Assembly (NCBI GenBank): GCA_024637015.1
Contig: JAGXGE010000001.1
Span: 1-64,000 of the forward strand
Source of the DNA: Aequorivita sp.
GTDB lineage: Bacteria; Bacteroidota; Bacteroidia; Flavobacteriales; Flavobacteriaceae
DNA: 64,000 bases
Direction: 5' to 3'
Shown: positions 24,715-34,150 of the stretch, one piece after another
Layout: every line of letters begins with the position of its first letter
Position numbering within the stretch: position 1 is the stretch's first letter
Made by a program: the position numbers and the translations under genes
Notes under the pieces: generated by a model
The model's input: only the letters and a program-made list of their open reading frames with translations
Told to the model about the DNA's origin: nothing
The model's database searches: none

Positions 24715-27267
24715 ATGAAAAATTACAAACTCCCCTTAAATATAATTACATTAATATTTCTTTTAGCGCTTCTTTTATCAAGTTGTAAAAACAATTCCAA
24801 AGAAAAAGTATCAGAAAAAGAAACTGGAAAAATGGAATATCCAGCAGAATGGATGTACAACCAACGCGCTTATCCCAACAATTACATTAACAAAGCAGCT
24901 TATAAAGAAGCTGTCCTTCAATCCAAACAAATTATTGCCAGCAGATCACCCGAACAAGCTGGGGAATGGACATTTGTAGGACCTTTAAACACTGGCGGAC
25001 GAGTTACAGATGTCGCTATTGCTCCCGATAACGATGACCATCTTTACGTTGCCACTGCAACTGGTGGAATTTTCAGAAGTTATGATGGCGGCTCAAATTG
25101 GACTCCAATTTTTGATGAAGTTACAAAACCTTCTATTGGTGATATCGCTATAGCTCCTTCAAATTCACAACGAATCTATGCTGGTACGGGCGAAGCCAAC
25201 GGAAGTGCCACTGATGGCGCTTATTTTGGCGACGGAATATATAGAAGTAACGATGCCGGCGATACATGGATGAATGTCGGTTTGCCGGAAAGCAATCACA
25301 TTGGCCGTATTGTGGTTGATCCTACAAACCCAGACCGCGTTTTTGCAGCAGCTACTGGGCAATTATATGGTAAGAATGTTGAGCGGGGAATCTATAGAAC
25401 TACTAATGGTGGAACAAATTGGGAACAGGTATTATTTGTAACCGATTCGACAGCTGCGATTGATGTTGCTATGAATATGGCAAATACAAACATCATTTAT
25501 GCCGCAATGTGGGAGCGCACACGCAAACCTTGGCAACGCGATTACGGCGGAGTTACTTCTGCAATTCATCGTTCTCTGGATGGAGGAACTACTTGGACCG
25601 AACTTGGTGCAGCCAACGGTCTTCCTGCTCCAAATGCACAAACGGGAAGAATTGGTATTGCAGTTTCAGAGTCTGATCCTTCTACGGTATATGCCCGTTT
25701 CACAACTAATGAAATTACCAATGAATTTAATGGATTATATAAATCTACAGATAATGGAAATAATTGGATGCTTGTAACACCTGCAGGAGCGTTGAGTGGA
25801 ATTGACGCAAATTTTGGTTGGTATTTTGGAAACGTTCGCGTTAATCCAACCAACTCCTCGGAGGTGTATATTGTGGGGTTCGAGATTGCAAAATCTACCA
25901 ATAGTGGCTCATCTTGGAGTACCTTAAACGGAATGCACGTAGATCATCACGCCTTGGATTTTTCACGGACCAATAGCAATTTTATGCTCTCCGGAAATGA
26001 TGGCGGAGCTTATATTTCGAATAATGGCGGTAGCAGTTGGACTAAATTTTTAAACCTTCCCATAACTCAATTTTACAATATTGAAGTTGACAAAACACAA
26101 CCGGAAAGACTTTACGGCGGTACGCAGGACAACAACACTATCCGCACCGTTACAGGTGGGGCAAGTGATTGGAACGCTATTTGGGGTGGCGATGGATTTC
26201 ACGTAAATGTAGATCCTGTAGATAATAATTATATTTATGTAGAATCCCAATACGGAAACTTGGGCCGCAGCACAAATGGCGGAAATAATTTCACTAATGC
26301 CACAAGCGGAATCAGTGGAAGTGATAGGAACAACTGGAATACACCTGTAATTATTTCACCTTTTGATCACGAAATATTATATTATGGGACCAATAGATTG
26401 TATACTTCAAACAAAGCTGCTTTTTGGTCTGTTATAAGCCCAGATTTAACGGATGGTCTTCATCCCAGCGGTTCATTGGCCTTCGGAACACTTACGGCAA
26501 TTGCTTCTTCCTATAACAACCTTGATGTTATTTATACAGGTAGTGACGATGGAAACGTGAACGTAACTTTTGATGGTGGCACAACTTGGACTGACGTCAG
26601 TGCTGGGCTACCGGATCAATACATTACTTCCATCGCGATGGTTCCAAGTGATGATATGGTTGCCTATGTGACTGTTTCCGGTTTTAAATATTTGGATTAT
26701 ACCCCGCACGTTTTTAAAACCACGGACCGTGGCCAGAACTGGACGGATATTTCATCAAACCTTCCAAATATTCCCGTGAACGATATTATTGTTTACCCAT
26801 CCCAAAATATACTTTTCGTTGCGACAGATTTAAATGTTTGGTACTCCAAAGACAATGGTACCAACTGGACGATTTTAGGAAACAACCTTCCGCTAACCGT
26901 GGTTATGGATTTAAAATTTCACGAACCTACGCAAACGCTTTATGCTGGAACCTTCGGAAGGGCGATGCACAGTTATGATGTGAGCGATATTTTGAGTGTG
27001 GGTGAAAATGAATTGACTTCAAATTCAATCAAAATTTATCCAAATCCCGCTACTTCAGAATTTACCATTTCGCAAAACCTTTCTTCGGAAGGAGCTGTTC
27101 AGCTCTTTGATATTTCGGGGAAAAAGATTAAGGATTTATTCAATGGAAATTTTGGAACGAATAAAAACATCAAAGTAAAAACCGATGGAATTGCAGCAGG
27201 TATTTATTTAGTAAAAGTGAATAGCGGAAAACAATCAGTTACAAAGAAACTTGTGATTAATAAATAA
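24715..27267 (+). CDS. Large Asp-box (sortilin/BNR-like) protein with lipobox and T9SS sorting domain
   Basis: An 850-residue exported protein. The start at 24715 is the first ATG; a TTG one codon earlier is unnecessary. The signal peptide ends LLLSSC (a lipobox). From about residue 80 to 760 there are roughly eleven Asp-box motifs of the S-x-D-x-G-x-x-W type (RSYDGGSNW, RSNDAGDTW, KTTDRGQNW and others), forming VPS10/sortilin-like beta-propellers, often annotated as glycosyl hydrolase. No sialidase catalytic set is evident. The end (IYPNPATSEFTIS, VQLFDISGKKI, AGIYLVKV) is a T9SS type A sorting domain. Lipobox plus T9SS domain is an unusual pairing. Confidence 0.85.
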   Translation: MKNYKLPLNIITLIFLLALLLSSCKNNSKEKVSEKETGKMEYPAEWMYNQRAYPNNYINKAAYKEAVLQSKQIIASRSPEQAGEWTFVGPLNTGGRVTDVAIAPDNDDHLYVATATGGIFRSYDGGSNWTPIFDEVTKPSIGDIAIAPSNSQRIYAGTGEANGSATDGAYFGDGIYRSNDAGDTWMNVGLPESNHIGRIVVDPTNPDRVFAAATGQLYGKNVERGIYRTTNGGTNWEQVLFVTDSTAAIDVAMNMANTNIIYAAMWERTRKPWQRDYGGVTSAIHRSLDGGTTWTELGAANGLPAPNAQTGRIGIAVSESDPSTVYARFTTNEITNEFNGLYKSTDNGNNWMLVTPAGALSGIDANFGWYFGNVRVNPTNSSEVYIVGFEIAKSTNSGSSWSTLNGMHVDHHALDFSRTNSNFMLSGNDGGAYISNNGGSSWTKFLNLPITQFYNIEVDKTQPERLYGGTQDNNTIRTVTGGASDWNAIWGGDGFHVNVDPVDNNYIYVESQYGNLGRSTNGGNNFTNATSGISGSDRNNWNTPVIISPFDHEILYYGTNRLYTSNKAAFWSVISPDLTDGLHPSGSLAFGTLTAIASSYNNLDVIYTGSDDGNVNVTFDGGTTWTDVSAGLPDQYITSIAMVPSDDMVAYVTVSGFKYLDYTPHVFKTTDRGQNWTDISSNLPNIPVNDIIVYPSQNILFVATDLNVWYSKDNGTNWTILGNNLPLTVVMDLKFHEPTQTLYAGTFGRAMHSYDVSDILSVGENELTSNSIKIYPNPATSEFTISQNLSSEGAVQLFDISGKKIKDLFNGNFGTNKNIKVKTDGIAAGIYLVKVNSGKQSVTKKLVINK

Positions 27268-27285
27268 ACCAAAAGCATTGAAAAC

Positions 27286-27320
27286 AAAAATCCCGATTCA
27301 AAAATTGAATCGGGATTTTT
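27286..27320. terminator. Bidirectional rho-independent terminator
   Basis: A perfect 16-bp stem (aaaaatcccgattcaa with ttgaatcgggattttt) has a 3-nt loop. It lies between the convergent Asp-box gene and the small lipoprotein gene. Confidence 0.92.
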
Positions 27321-27335
27321 TGTTTTCTACTCTTT

Positions 27336-27749
27336 TTACTGTTTCTCACAAACTACACCCCAAATTGGCAATGCATTTTTTGCAGTATTTATTTTTACGT
27401 TTTCTTTATCTATTACCTTAAAATCTGCAGCTCCGGCATAATTGGCATCAAAAATAGATGCTAATGAAAATTTGGAATCTTTAAACTTTAAAATTTTCCA
27501 TTTTCCATCGGAAGTATAAGTTCCCTTTTCTGAAATTTTCACCACTTTTTCGTCAGTACCAGGTTGTGGAATGCTTTTTAAGTCAAATTTGAAAGTATTA
27601 TTTTCAAAAAGTTGTAATGAAATTGATGCAACACCATTCCCTAAACTCTTATAGGAAACTGTTTCCTTTGAAGCATCCACAACAGTTTTCTTACTTCCGC
27701 AGGAAGAAATTGATATCAGCAAACTAAGTATTAATATTTTTTTCCACAT
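27336..27749 (-). CDS. Small predicted lipoprotein
   Basis: A 137-residue protein with signal peptide MWKKILILSLLISISSCGSK (lipobox ISSC). The beta-rich remainder (LQLFENNTFKFDLKSIPQPG, EKGTYTSDGKWKILKFKDSKF) has the look of a copper-resistance NlpE/lipocalin-like META domain, but no diagnostic motif. It starts 4 bp after the ettA stop, so it is likely co-transcribed with ettA. Confidence 0.65.
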   Translation of the reverse strand: MWKKILILSLLISISSCGSKKTVVDASKETVSYKSLGNGVASISLQLFENNTFKFDLKSIPQPGTDEKVVKISEKGTYTSDGKWKILKFKDSKFSLASIFDANYAGAADFKVIDKENVKINTAKNALPIWGVVCEKQ

Positions 27750-27753
27750 AATC

Positions 27754-29445
27754 TTAGCGTATCAATTTTTTGTATTTGATTCGCTTCGGCATCAAATCGC
27801 CGCCCAAGCGTTTCTTTTTATTTTCTTCATATTCGCTGAAACCCCCTTCAAAATAATACACTTCGCTATTTCCTTCAAAAGATAGAATGTGCGTACAAAC
27901 CCTATCCAAAAACCAACGGTCGTGACTAATTACCACTGCACAACCAGCAAAGTTTTCCAAACCTTCTTCCAAGGCACGAAGCGTGTTTACGTCCAAATCA
28001 TTCGTAGGTTCATCCAGTAACAGAACGTTTCCTTCTTCCTTTAAAGTCATCGCCAAATGAAGCCTGTTTCGTTCCCCGCCTGAAAGCATCGAAACTTTTT
28101 TGTTCTGTTCGCTTCCGCTGAAGTTGAAACGACTCAAATACGCACGTGAGTTGACTTGCCGTCCACCCATCAAAATGAGTTCCTGACTATCGCTGAAGTT
28201 TTCCCAAATGGTTTTATCTGGGTTGATATTTGAATGTGCCTGATCAACGTAAGCGATTTTTGCAGTTTCACCTACTTCAAACGTACCTTTATCGGGTGTT
28301 TCCTCACCCATAATCATTTTGAAAATCGTGGTTTTACCAGCACCGTTTGGCCCGATAATTCCCACAATTCCAGCTTGCGGCAATTTGAAATTTAAATCTT
28401 CGTAAAGTAATTTATCGCCAAACGCTTTTGAAACACCTTTCGATTCAATAACATTTGTTCCCAAACGCGGACCGTTCGGGATGTATATTTCCAGCTTTTC
28501 ATCCAGCTGTTTTTGGTCTTGGCTCAATAGTTTGTCGTAATTCTGAAGACGCGCCTTTTGTTTTGTTTGACGGCCTTTCGCGCCCTGGCGAACCCATTCC
28601 AGCTCGCGCTCCAACGTTTTTTGGCGTTTACCAGCCTGTTTTGTTTCCTGCGCCAAACGCTTCGATTTTTGATCCAACCAAGAAGAATAGTTTCCTTTCC
28701 ATGGAATGCCTTCTCCCCTGTCCAATTCCAAAATCCAACCCGCAACATTATCCAGAAAATATCTATCGTGAGTCACCGCAATCACAGTTCCCTTATATTC
28801 TGAAAGGTGATGCTCCAACCAGTGTACGCTTTCGGCATCCAAATGGTTTGTGGGCTCATCGAGCAATAATACATCTGGTTCCTTCAGAAGCAATCTACAA
28901 AGCGCAACACGGCGTTTTTCACCTCCAGAAAGCACGCTTATCAATTTATCGGGCTCGGGCGTGCGCAAGGCATCCATCGCTATTTCAAGTTTTGTGTCGA
29001 GCTCCCAAGCATTTGTTGCATCAATTTTATCTTGGAGTTTTGCTTGCTTTTCCATCAAATCGTCCATTTTGGCAGGATTTTCATAAACCTCTGGCAAGCC
29101 GAACATGTCGTTAATTTTGTTGTATTCCTCAAGAATATCAACCACTTCCTGTACGCCTTCCTTTACAACTTCGAGCACGGTTTTAGATTCGTCCAGTTTG
29201 GGTTCTTGTTCAAGATAACCAACGGTATAACCGGGCGCAAAAACAACATCGCCTTGATAGTTTTTTTCTTCGCCGGCAATGATTCGCAACAAAGTAGATT
29301 TACCACTTCCGTTAAGACCGAGGATGCCAATTTTGGCACCATAGAAGAAGCTTAAGTATATATTTTTAAGTACTGGCGTCTGGGCGCTTTGATAGGTTTT
29401 TGTCAACCCAGACATGGAGAAAATTACTTTTTTATCGTCGGCCAT
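27754..29445 (-). CDS. ettA: ABC-F translation factor EttA
   Basis: A 563-residue ABC-F ATPase without membrane segments. It has two nucleotide-binding domains: Walker A GLNGSGKST (43-51), LSGGEKRRVAL and DEPTNHLD in the first; GPNGAGKTT (about 364-372), LSGGERNRLHL and DEPTNDLD in the second. The linker between is charged and helical (P-site tRNA interaction motif region). EttA binds the ribosomal E site and gates the first peptide bond according to the ATP/ADP ratio. Length and domain spacing match EttA rather than Uup. A short degenerate repeat precedes the start. Confidence 0.95.
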   Translation of the reverse strand: MADDKKVIFSMSGLTKTYQSAQTPVLKNIYLSFFYGAKIGILGLNGSGKSTLLRIIAGEEKNYQGDVVFAPGYTVGYLEQEPKLDESKTVLEVVKEGVQEVVDILEEYNKINDMFGLPEVYENPAKMDDLMEKQAKLQDKIDATNAWELDTKLEIAMDALRTPEPDKLISVLSGGEKRRVALCRLLLKEPDVLLLDEPTNHLDAESVHWLEHHLSEYKGTVIAVTHDRYFLDNVAGWILELDRGEGIPWKGNYSSWLDQKSKRLAQETKQAGKRQKTLERELEWVRQGAKGRQTKQKARLQNYDKLLSQDQKQLDEKLEIYIPNGPRLGTNVIESKGVSKAFGDKLLYEDLNFKLPQAGIVGIIGPNGAGKTTIFKMIMGEETPDKGTFEVGETAKIAYVDQAHSNINPDKTIWENFSDSQELILMGGRQVNSRAYLSRFNFSGSEQNKKVSMLSGGERNRLHLAMTLKEEGNVLLLDEPTNDLDVNTLRALEEGLENFAGCAVVISHDRWFLDRVCTHILSFEGNSEVYYFEGGFSEYEENKKKRLGGDLMPKRIKYKKLIR

Positions 29446-29485
29446 TTTGTTGGTTAATTTGTTAGTATGTGAATTTGTGAGTTCG

Positions 29486-29962
29486 TCAATGTAAATTTAA
29501 TAATCTTAAAACCACGAGCATCTGCCCAGTGTGATAAGCCGTGTGCTCAATCACTAGCAGTATTTCGCGTAAAAGGGTTTGTTCGTCTTTTCCGTTTTTT
29601 ACGGACTGAGTCAATTTGCTTTCCTCGTTTAAAAGAAAATTTTTCAATCGTTCCAGATCTGTTAGGTATTCCGCTTTAATGTCTTTCCAATCTTCTTCGG
29701 TTTTACATATTTTCTCTTTCGGCCAATAAAAATCGGGCCATTTCGGGGCAGTGTAATCATCAGAACAAGTGAATTTTACTATATCTTTCTGCGTAAATGT
29801 TACGTGAAAGAACAATTCATAAAAAGAATACGGAAGATTGGCGGGACGGGTATTTATGTCTTCAAATGAAATTTTCGTCAACATTTCGTTCACAGGCATG
29901 AAAGCTTCTCCACCATCAAGGTGTTTGGCAAGCCGTTCGCGTATGTGATTTTCTTCAGACAT
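29486..29962 (-). CDS. DinB family protein
   Basis: A 158-residue four-helix DinB/YfiT-like protein. The C-terminal motif HTAYHTGQMLVVLRL gives two metal-binding histidines; the third is in the N-terminal half (LFFHVTFTQKD). Family members include thiol-dependent transferases, some using bacillithiol, so a link to BshB1 in this window is conceivable but not shown. No signal peptide. Confidence 0.85.
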   Translation of the reverse strand: MSEENHIRERLAKHLDGGEAFMPVNEMLTKISFEDINTRPANLPYSFYELFFHVTFTQKDIVKFTCSDDYTAPKWPDFYWPKEKICKTEEDWKDIKAEYLTDLERLKNFLLNEESKLTQSVKNGKDEQTLLREILLVIEHTAYHTGQMLVVLRLLNLH

Positions 29963-30053
29963 TCTTCTTGTGAGTTTGTTAATTTGTGGGTTCTTAAGTT
30001 AGAATAGAAGATATTATTTTGAGAAACAGACAACCCAAAACTGACACAGACAA

Positions 30054-30236
30054 CTAAACCCTTCCTTTTAAAGCGTTAAAAACCCAAGCGATGGCAAAAA
30101 AGCCAATTCCCACGGCTGCAAAACCCCAGCCGGCTACGTCGTCATACCGGAAAGCGCCCATTCCTATCAATACTACCCCAACAACAATCATTATAAAAGT
30201 GGCCCAAGCCAGTACAGTATTTTTATTCATTCCCAT
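30054..30236 (-). CDS. CAL67264-family small membrane protein
   Basis: A 60-residue protein made of two transmembrane helices (about 9-28 and 34-53) with a short GAFRYDDVAGWG turn. It matches the flavobacterial CAL67264 family as I recall it. No function is known. A Met two codons later (MNKNTV) is an alternative start. Confidence 0.8.
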   Translation of the reverse strand: MGMNKNTVLAWATFIMIVVGVVLIGMGAFRYDDVAGWGFAAVGIGFFAIAWVFNALKGRV

Positions 30237-30389
30237 ATTCTATTTCTGTTTGGTTGATTTTTTATTTTCAAGCTTCAAATTTACGTGTAAAAACAAATAT
30301 CGGTAATAAAAAATAGATTTTCGTTAACAAAATGTCATAGTTTTCAAAGGAATTAGCGAAGAGGAAATAGCGAATAGTTTTAATAAAAC

Positions 30390-30417
30390 AACTTTGAACT
30401 TTAAACTTTGAACTTTT
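30390..30417. repeat. Tandem 14-bp duplication upstream of the carboxylase gene
   Basis: Two head-to-tail copies of aactttgaactttW (30390-30403 and 30404-30417), differing only in the last base, lie about 50 bp before the carboxylase start. Similar short duplications precede several other genes here. Confidence 0.7.
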
Positions 30418-30468
30418 AAACCCAAAACTTTGCCGCATTTTGTATTTTAGCGCAAACATACATTTTCA

Positions 30469-32112
30469 ATGGATTTAAACTTCAACAAAAACGAAGACCA
30501 CAATAAATTGCTGGTTTCAGAATTAAAAAATAGACTCACAAAAGTAAAGCTCGGCGGAGGCCAAAAGCGAATAGACAAACAACATTCGCAAGGCAAACTC
30601 ACAGCTCGTGAGCGTATTGCATATTTACTGGATGAAAAAAAACCAAGCATTGAAATCGGAGCCTTTGCTGGAGACGGTATGTATGAGGAACACGGAGGTG
30701 CGCCAGGGGGCGGTGTGGTTGTGAAAATCGGTTACGTGAAGGGCAGGCAATGTATTGTTGTTGCCAATGACGCCACTGTGAAAGCGGGCGCTTGGTTTCC
30801 CATTACTGCAAAGAAAAACCTTCGCGCACAAGAAATTTCCATTGAAAACCGGTTACCGATTATTTACTTGGTGGACAGTGCAGGGGTTTACCTCCCTATG
30901 CAGGATGAAATTTTCCCCGATAAGGAACACTTCGGAAGAATTTTCAGGAACAATGCCGTTATGAGCAGTATGGGCATCACACAGATTGCAGCCGTTATGG
31001 GCAGCTGTGTTGCCGGAGGCGCGTATCTTCCAATTATGAGTGATGAAGCGCTTATTGTTGACAAAACTGGAAGCATTTTTCTAGCGGGAAGCTATTTGGT
31101 GAAAGCCGCAATTGGCGAAACCATCGATAATGAAGAACTTGGCGGCGCAACAACTCATTGTGAAGTTAGCGGTGTTACCGATTACAAAGCAAAGGACGAC
31201 AAAGATGCACTTGATAAGATAAAAAATATAGTTTCCAAAATTGGAGATTTTGATAAAGCAGGCTTTAACCGTGAAAAAGCTATAAAACCAAAGGAAAAGC
31301 CAGAGGATATTTACGGAATAATTCCAAAATCCCGTGCTGAACAATACGATATGCGCGAAATTATTAAACGTCTCGTGGACGACAGTAATTTTGAGGAATA
31401 CAAAGAAGGCTACGGCCAAACAATTTTAACCGGATATGCCAGAATTGATGGTTGGGCTGTTGGAATTGTTGCGAACCAAAGAACTTTAGTAAAAACCACA
31501 AAAGCAAAAACCAAGCCCAGCGAAATGCAGTTCGGTGGTGTAATCTACAGCGACAGTGCAGATAAAGCCACTCGGTTTATAGCCAATTGCAACCAAAAGA
31601 AAATTCCACTTGTGTTTTTACAGGACGTTACCGGTTTTATGGTGGGCAGTAAAAGCGAGCACGGCGGTATTATTAAAGACGGCGCCAAAATGGTAAATGC
31701 CGTTAGCAATAGTGTTGTTCCAAAGTTCACGATTATAATAGGAAACAGTTACGGCGCAGGAAATTATGCTATGTGCGGAAAAGCCTATGATCCCCGATTG
31801 ATTGTAGCATGGCCAAGTGCGGAACTTGCCGTAATGAGCGGAAATAGTGCTGCTAAGGTATTATTACAGATTGAAACAGCTTCATTAAAGAAGAAAGGTG
31901 AAACCATCACTCCTGAAGTTGAAAAAGAAATGTTCGATAAAATAAAAGCCAGATACGATCAACAAATTTCTCCATACTACGCAGCATCCCGTATTTGGAC
32001 CGATGCAGTAATAGACCCCTTGGACACCCGCAAGTGGATTTCTATGGGAATTGAAGCAGCAAACCACGCTCCTATTGAAAAGCCTTTTAATTTGGGGGTT
32101 ATTCAGGTTTAG
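30469..32112 (+). CDS. Acyl-CoA carboxylase beta subunit (methylcrotonyl-CoA carboxylase-like carboxyltransferase)
   Basis: A 547-residue carboxyltransferase that moves CO2 from carboxybiotin to an acyl-CoA. The N- and C-terminal crotonase-like halves are both complete: LVDSAGVYLPMQDEIFPDKE and GSCVAGGAYLPIMSDEA in the first, FLQDVTGFMVGSKSEHGGI and NSYGAGNYAMCGKAYDP in the second. The YLPMQDE/HFGRIF pattern is closer to methylcrotonyl-CoA carboxylase (leucine breakdown) than to propionyl-CoA carboxylase. The biotin-carrying alpha subunit is not adjacent. Confidence 0.9.
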   Translation: MDLNFNKNEDHNKLLVSELKNRLTKVKLGGGQKRIDKQHSQGKLTARERIAYLLDEKKPSIEIGAFAGDGMYEEHGGAPGGGVVVKIGYVKGRQCIVVANDATVKAGAWFPITAKKNLRAQEISIENRLPIIYLVDSAGVYLPMQDEIFPDKEHFGRIFRNNAVMSSMGITQIAAVMGSCVAGGAYLPIMSDEALIVDKTGSIFLAGSYLVKAAIGETIDNEELGGATTHCEVSGVTDYKAKDDKDALDKIKNIVSKIGDFDKAGFNREKAIKPKEKPEDIYGIIPKSRAEQYDMREIIKRLVDDSNFEEYKEGYGQTILTGYARIDGWAVGIVANQRTLVKTTKAKTKPSEMQFGGVIYSDSADKATRFIANCNQKKIPLVFLQDVTGFMVGSKSEHGGIIKDGAKMVNAVSNSVVPKFTIIIGNSYGAGNYAMCGKAYDPRLIVAWPSAELAVMSGNSAAKVLLQIETASLKKKGETITPEVEKEMFDKIKARYDQQISPYYAASRIWTDAVIDPLDTRKWISMGIEAANHAPIEKPFNLGVIQV

Positions 32113-32315
32113 ATTATTGTTATTGTTTAAAAAATCAACAATCGTTAATCGTTCATTAAAAGAAAACATTAATATTATTGTTTTTTCCAGATTTCAGGAT
32201 TACGGCTGATGTTGATTACCGACAAGATTTTATATATTGCCGTCAAGCTTCAATTACGCAGTAATAACTATAAAGTAAATAACTACTTTAAGCTTTTGAA
32301 CTCATAACTAAAAAA

Positions 32316-34100
32316 ATGAAACACCTACTACTCAACCTAACACTACTCACCTCTTTTTTTGCCAGCGCGCAAATAGTGAATATACCAGACCCCAATTTTA
32401 AAAATGCATTGCTTAACCACAACCCTGTTATTGATACTAATGGGGATGGGGAGATTCAGGTTAGTGAGGCGTTGATAACCTATGAGATAGATGTAACAGC
32501 CAAATCAATTGATAATATAATAGGTATTGAAGCTTTTTTGAATTTACAGACCCTTGTGTGTTATTTCAACCGAATTGAAGAGGTAGATCTTTCTTATAAC
32601 ACCATGCTTCAGAATCTAGATCTAACATCTAATCGTATAAGCAGTATTGACTTTTCAAATAATCTTCAATTAATTGATTTATCTGTTACGGATAATCAAT
32701 TGACCGTTTTAGACATTTCGGCTCTTAGCCAATTGGACCATATAGAGTGTGCCTACAATGAAATTACTGAGCTTGATGTTACAAATAACACTGCGTTGTC
32801 CTCTATACAATGTTATCAAAATAATATTACAGAACTTGACATTTCAAACCAGCCTGCATTGCGGCAGTTAGATATTTATAATAATCTATTTACCACCATA
32901 GATCTTTCTCAAAGCCCAGGTTTATTGTGGTTTAACTGCAGTGACAATAGTATCCAAAATTTGGATTTTTCCTCGAATCCGGTCCTATTTGATATTAAAT
33001 GCAGTAATAACTTATTGACTTCATTGGATGTTTCTAACAATCCCAATTTGGGTTATTTAACTTGTAAAGAAAATTCAATAAGCTCGTTGGACGTATCAAA
33101 CAATCCACTGATAAGATATTTGATATGCGATGATAACTTACTAACTTCATTGGACGTTTCACAAAATGTAAATATGGAACTTTTCTATTTTACTAATAAC
33201 CAGATCTCACAGATAGATGTAACCCATAATGTAAAGCTTAGTCAGTTTTCAGGATCAAATAATCCTATCTCTTCGGTGGATTTTACATACAATCCAGATT
33301 TGGAAACCGTGCGCTGTGATAATATGAATTTAGGCAGTTTGGATATATCACAAAACCCCCTTATATATTATTTGATTCTCAATAACAACAACTTGAATGA
33401 GCTGGACGTAACAAATAATCCGCTTATTGACCAGCTCTATATAAGAAATAATCAAATTTCAAGCATCGATCTTTCACAAAATACTGTTTTACGCATTCTG
33501 GGAGCCAATAACAACCCTTTAACATCATTGGATGTAACAGAAAACCCCAATTTACAGGGGATAGATTTTTCCAACACAAATCTATATGCTGTGGATTTGA
33601 GCAATAACCCATCGCTCTGTGCTGTAGAAGGAAATGATATTGATTGGTTGCACTATGTGAATATAAAGAATGGGAACAATATTGAATTGACCAATGCTAA
33701 TTGTTATAATGGCGATTTGATTGATTCTGGACTTAACCTTTCAAACAATCCAAATCTTGAATTTGTTTGTGTTGATGATGTGAATTTTGCGATCAGTAAT
33801 TTTACAAACGTTTCACCCACGGCTACATTTATTGAAGATTGTTTTCTTGCAGTGAGTAATTTTGAACCCATTAAAGTTAACTTTTATCCAAATCCTTCAA
33901 ATAGTGTTCTTAACATTCAGTCTGAAGAGCCTATTTCTTCAATCGAAATTATGAATGTTCTTGGGCAGACTTTGCTTACTTCTAAAGGAAACAGTAATAA
34001 AGAGCAAGTGGATATTTCTGGTTTTAGCGCTGGCAATTATTTTGTAAAAGTTTCCGTGGGCAATAAAGGAAGCAAGGTTTTACGTGTTATAAAAGAATAA
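32316..34100 (+). CDS. Leucine-rich repeat protein with T9SS sorting domain
   Basis: A 594-residue surface protein. After a signal peptide (1-18, ending FFASAQ) comes IPDPNFKNALL and an EF-hand-like DTNGDGEIQVSEA loop (about residues 40-52). About twenty 21-22-residue leucine-rich repeats follow, of the form LTSLDVSNNPxLxYLxCxxN, like the internalin-J type. The repeats end near residue 490. The C-terminus is a T9SS domain (FYPNPSNSVLNIQ, IMNVLGQTL, AGNYFVKV). A role in adhesion or protein binding is inferred. The gene stands alone, with a strong terminator after it. Confidence 0.88.
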   Translation: MKHLLLNLTLLTSFFASAQIVNIPDPNFKNALLNHNPVIDTNGDGEIQVSEALITYEIDVTAKSIDNIIGIEAFLNLQTLVCYFNRIEEVDLSYNTMLQNLDLTSNRISSIDFSNNLQLIDLSVTDNQLTVLDISALSQLDHIECAYNEITELDVTNNTALSSIQCYQNNITELDISNQPALRQLDIYNNLFTTIDLSQSPGLLWFNCSDNSIQNLDFSSNPVLFDIKCSNNLLTSLDVSNNPNLGYLTCKENSISSLDVSNNPLIRYLICDDNLLTSLDVSQNVNMELFYFTNNQISQIDVTHNVKLSQFSGSNNPISSVDFTYNPDLETVRCDNMNLGSLDISQNPLIYYLILNNNNLNELDVTNNPLIDQLYIRNNQISSIDLSQNTVLRILGANNNPLTSLDVTENPNLQGIDFSNTNLYAVDLSNNPSLCAVEGNDIDWLHYVNIKNGNNIELTNANCYNGDLIDSGLNLSNNPNLEFVCVDDVNFAISNFTNVSPTATFIEDCFLAVSNFEPIKVNFYPNPSNSVLNIQSEEPISSIEIMNVLGQTLLTSKGNSNKEQVDISGFSAGNYFVKVSVGNKGSKVLRVIKE

Positions 34101-34107
34101 TTTCTTT

Positions 34108-34146
34108 AAAAACCCTTCCAGCGTTTGGAACGCTGGAAGGGTTTTT
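34108..34146. terminator. Bidirectional rho-independent terminator
   Basis: A perfect 18-bp stem (aaaaacccttccagcgtt paired with aacgctggaagggttttt) has loop tgg. It ends both the LRR gene and the leftward men cluster. Confidence 0.93.
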
Positions 34147-34150
34147 TGAT

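Noticed and set aside
24712-27267. Sialidase activity for the Asp-box protein
   Set aside because: Asp-boxes alone mark beta-propellers; the arginine triad and catalytic Tyr/Glu pattern of sialidases was not found by eye.
28455-29114. 219-codon frame antisense to ettA
   Set aside because: It mirrors conserved ATPase motifs of ettA; the residue mix is unnatural and no start context or neighbour supports it.
32560-33700. Regularly spaced repeats that might suggest a CRISPR array
   Set aside because: The repeats are degenerate, 63-66 bp apart and in frame with a leucine-rich repeat protein; no cas genes.
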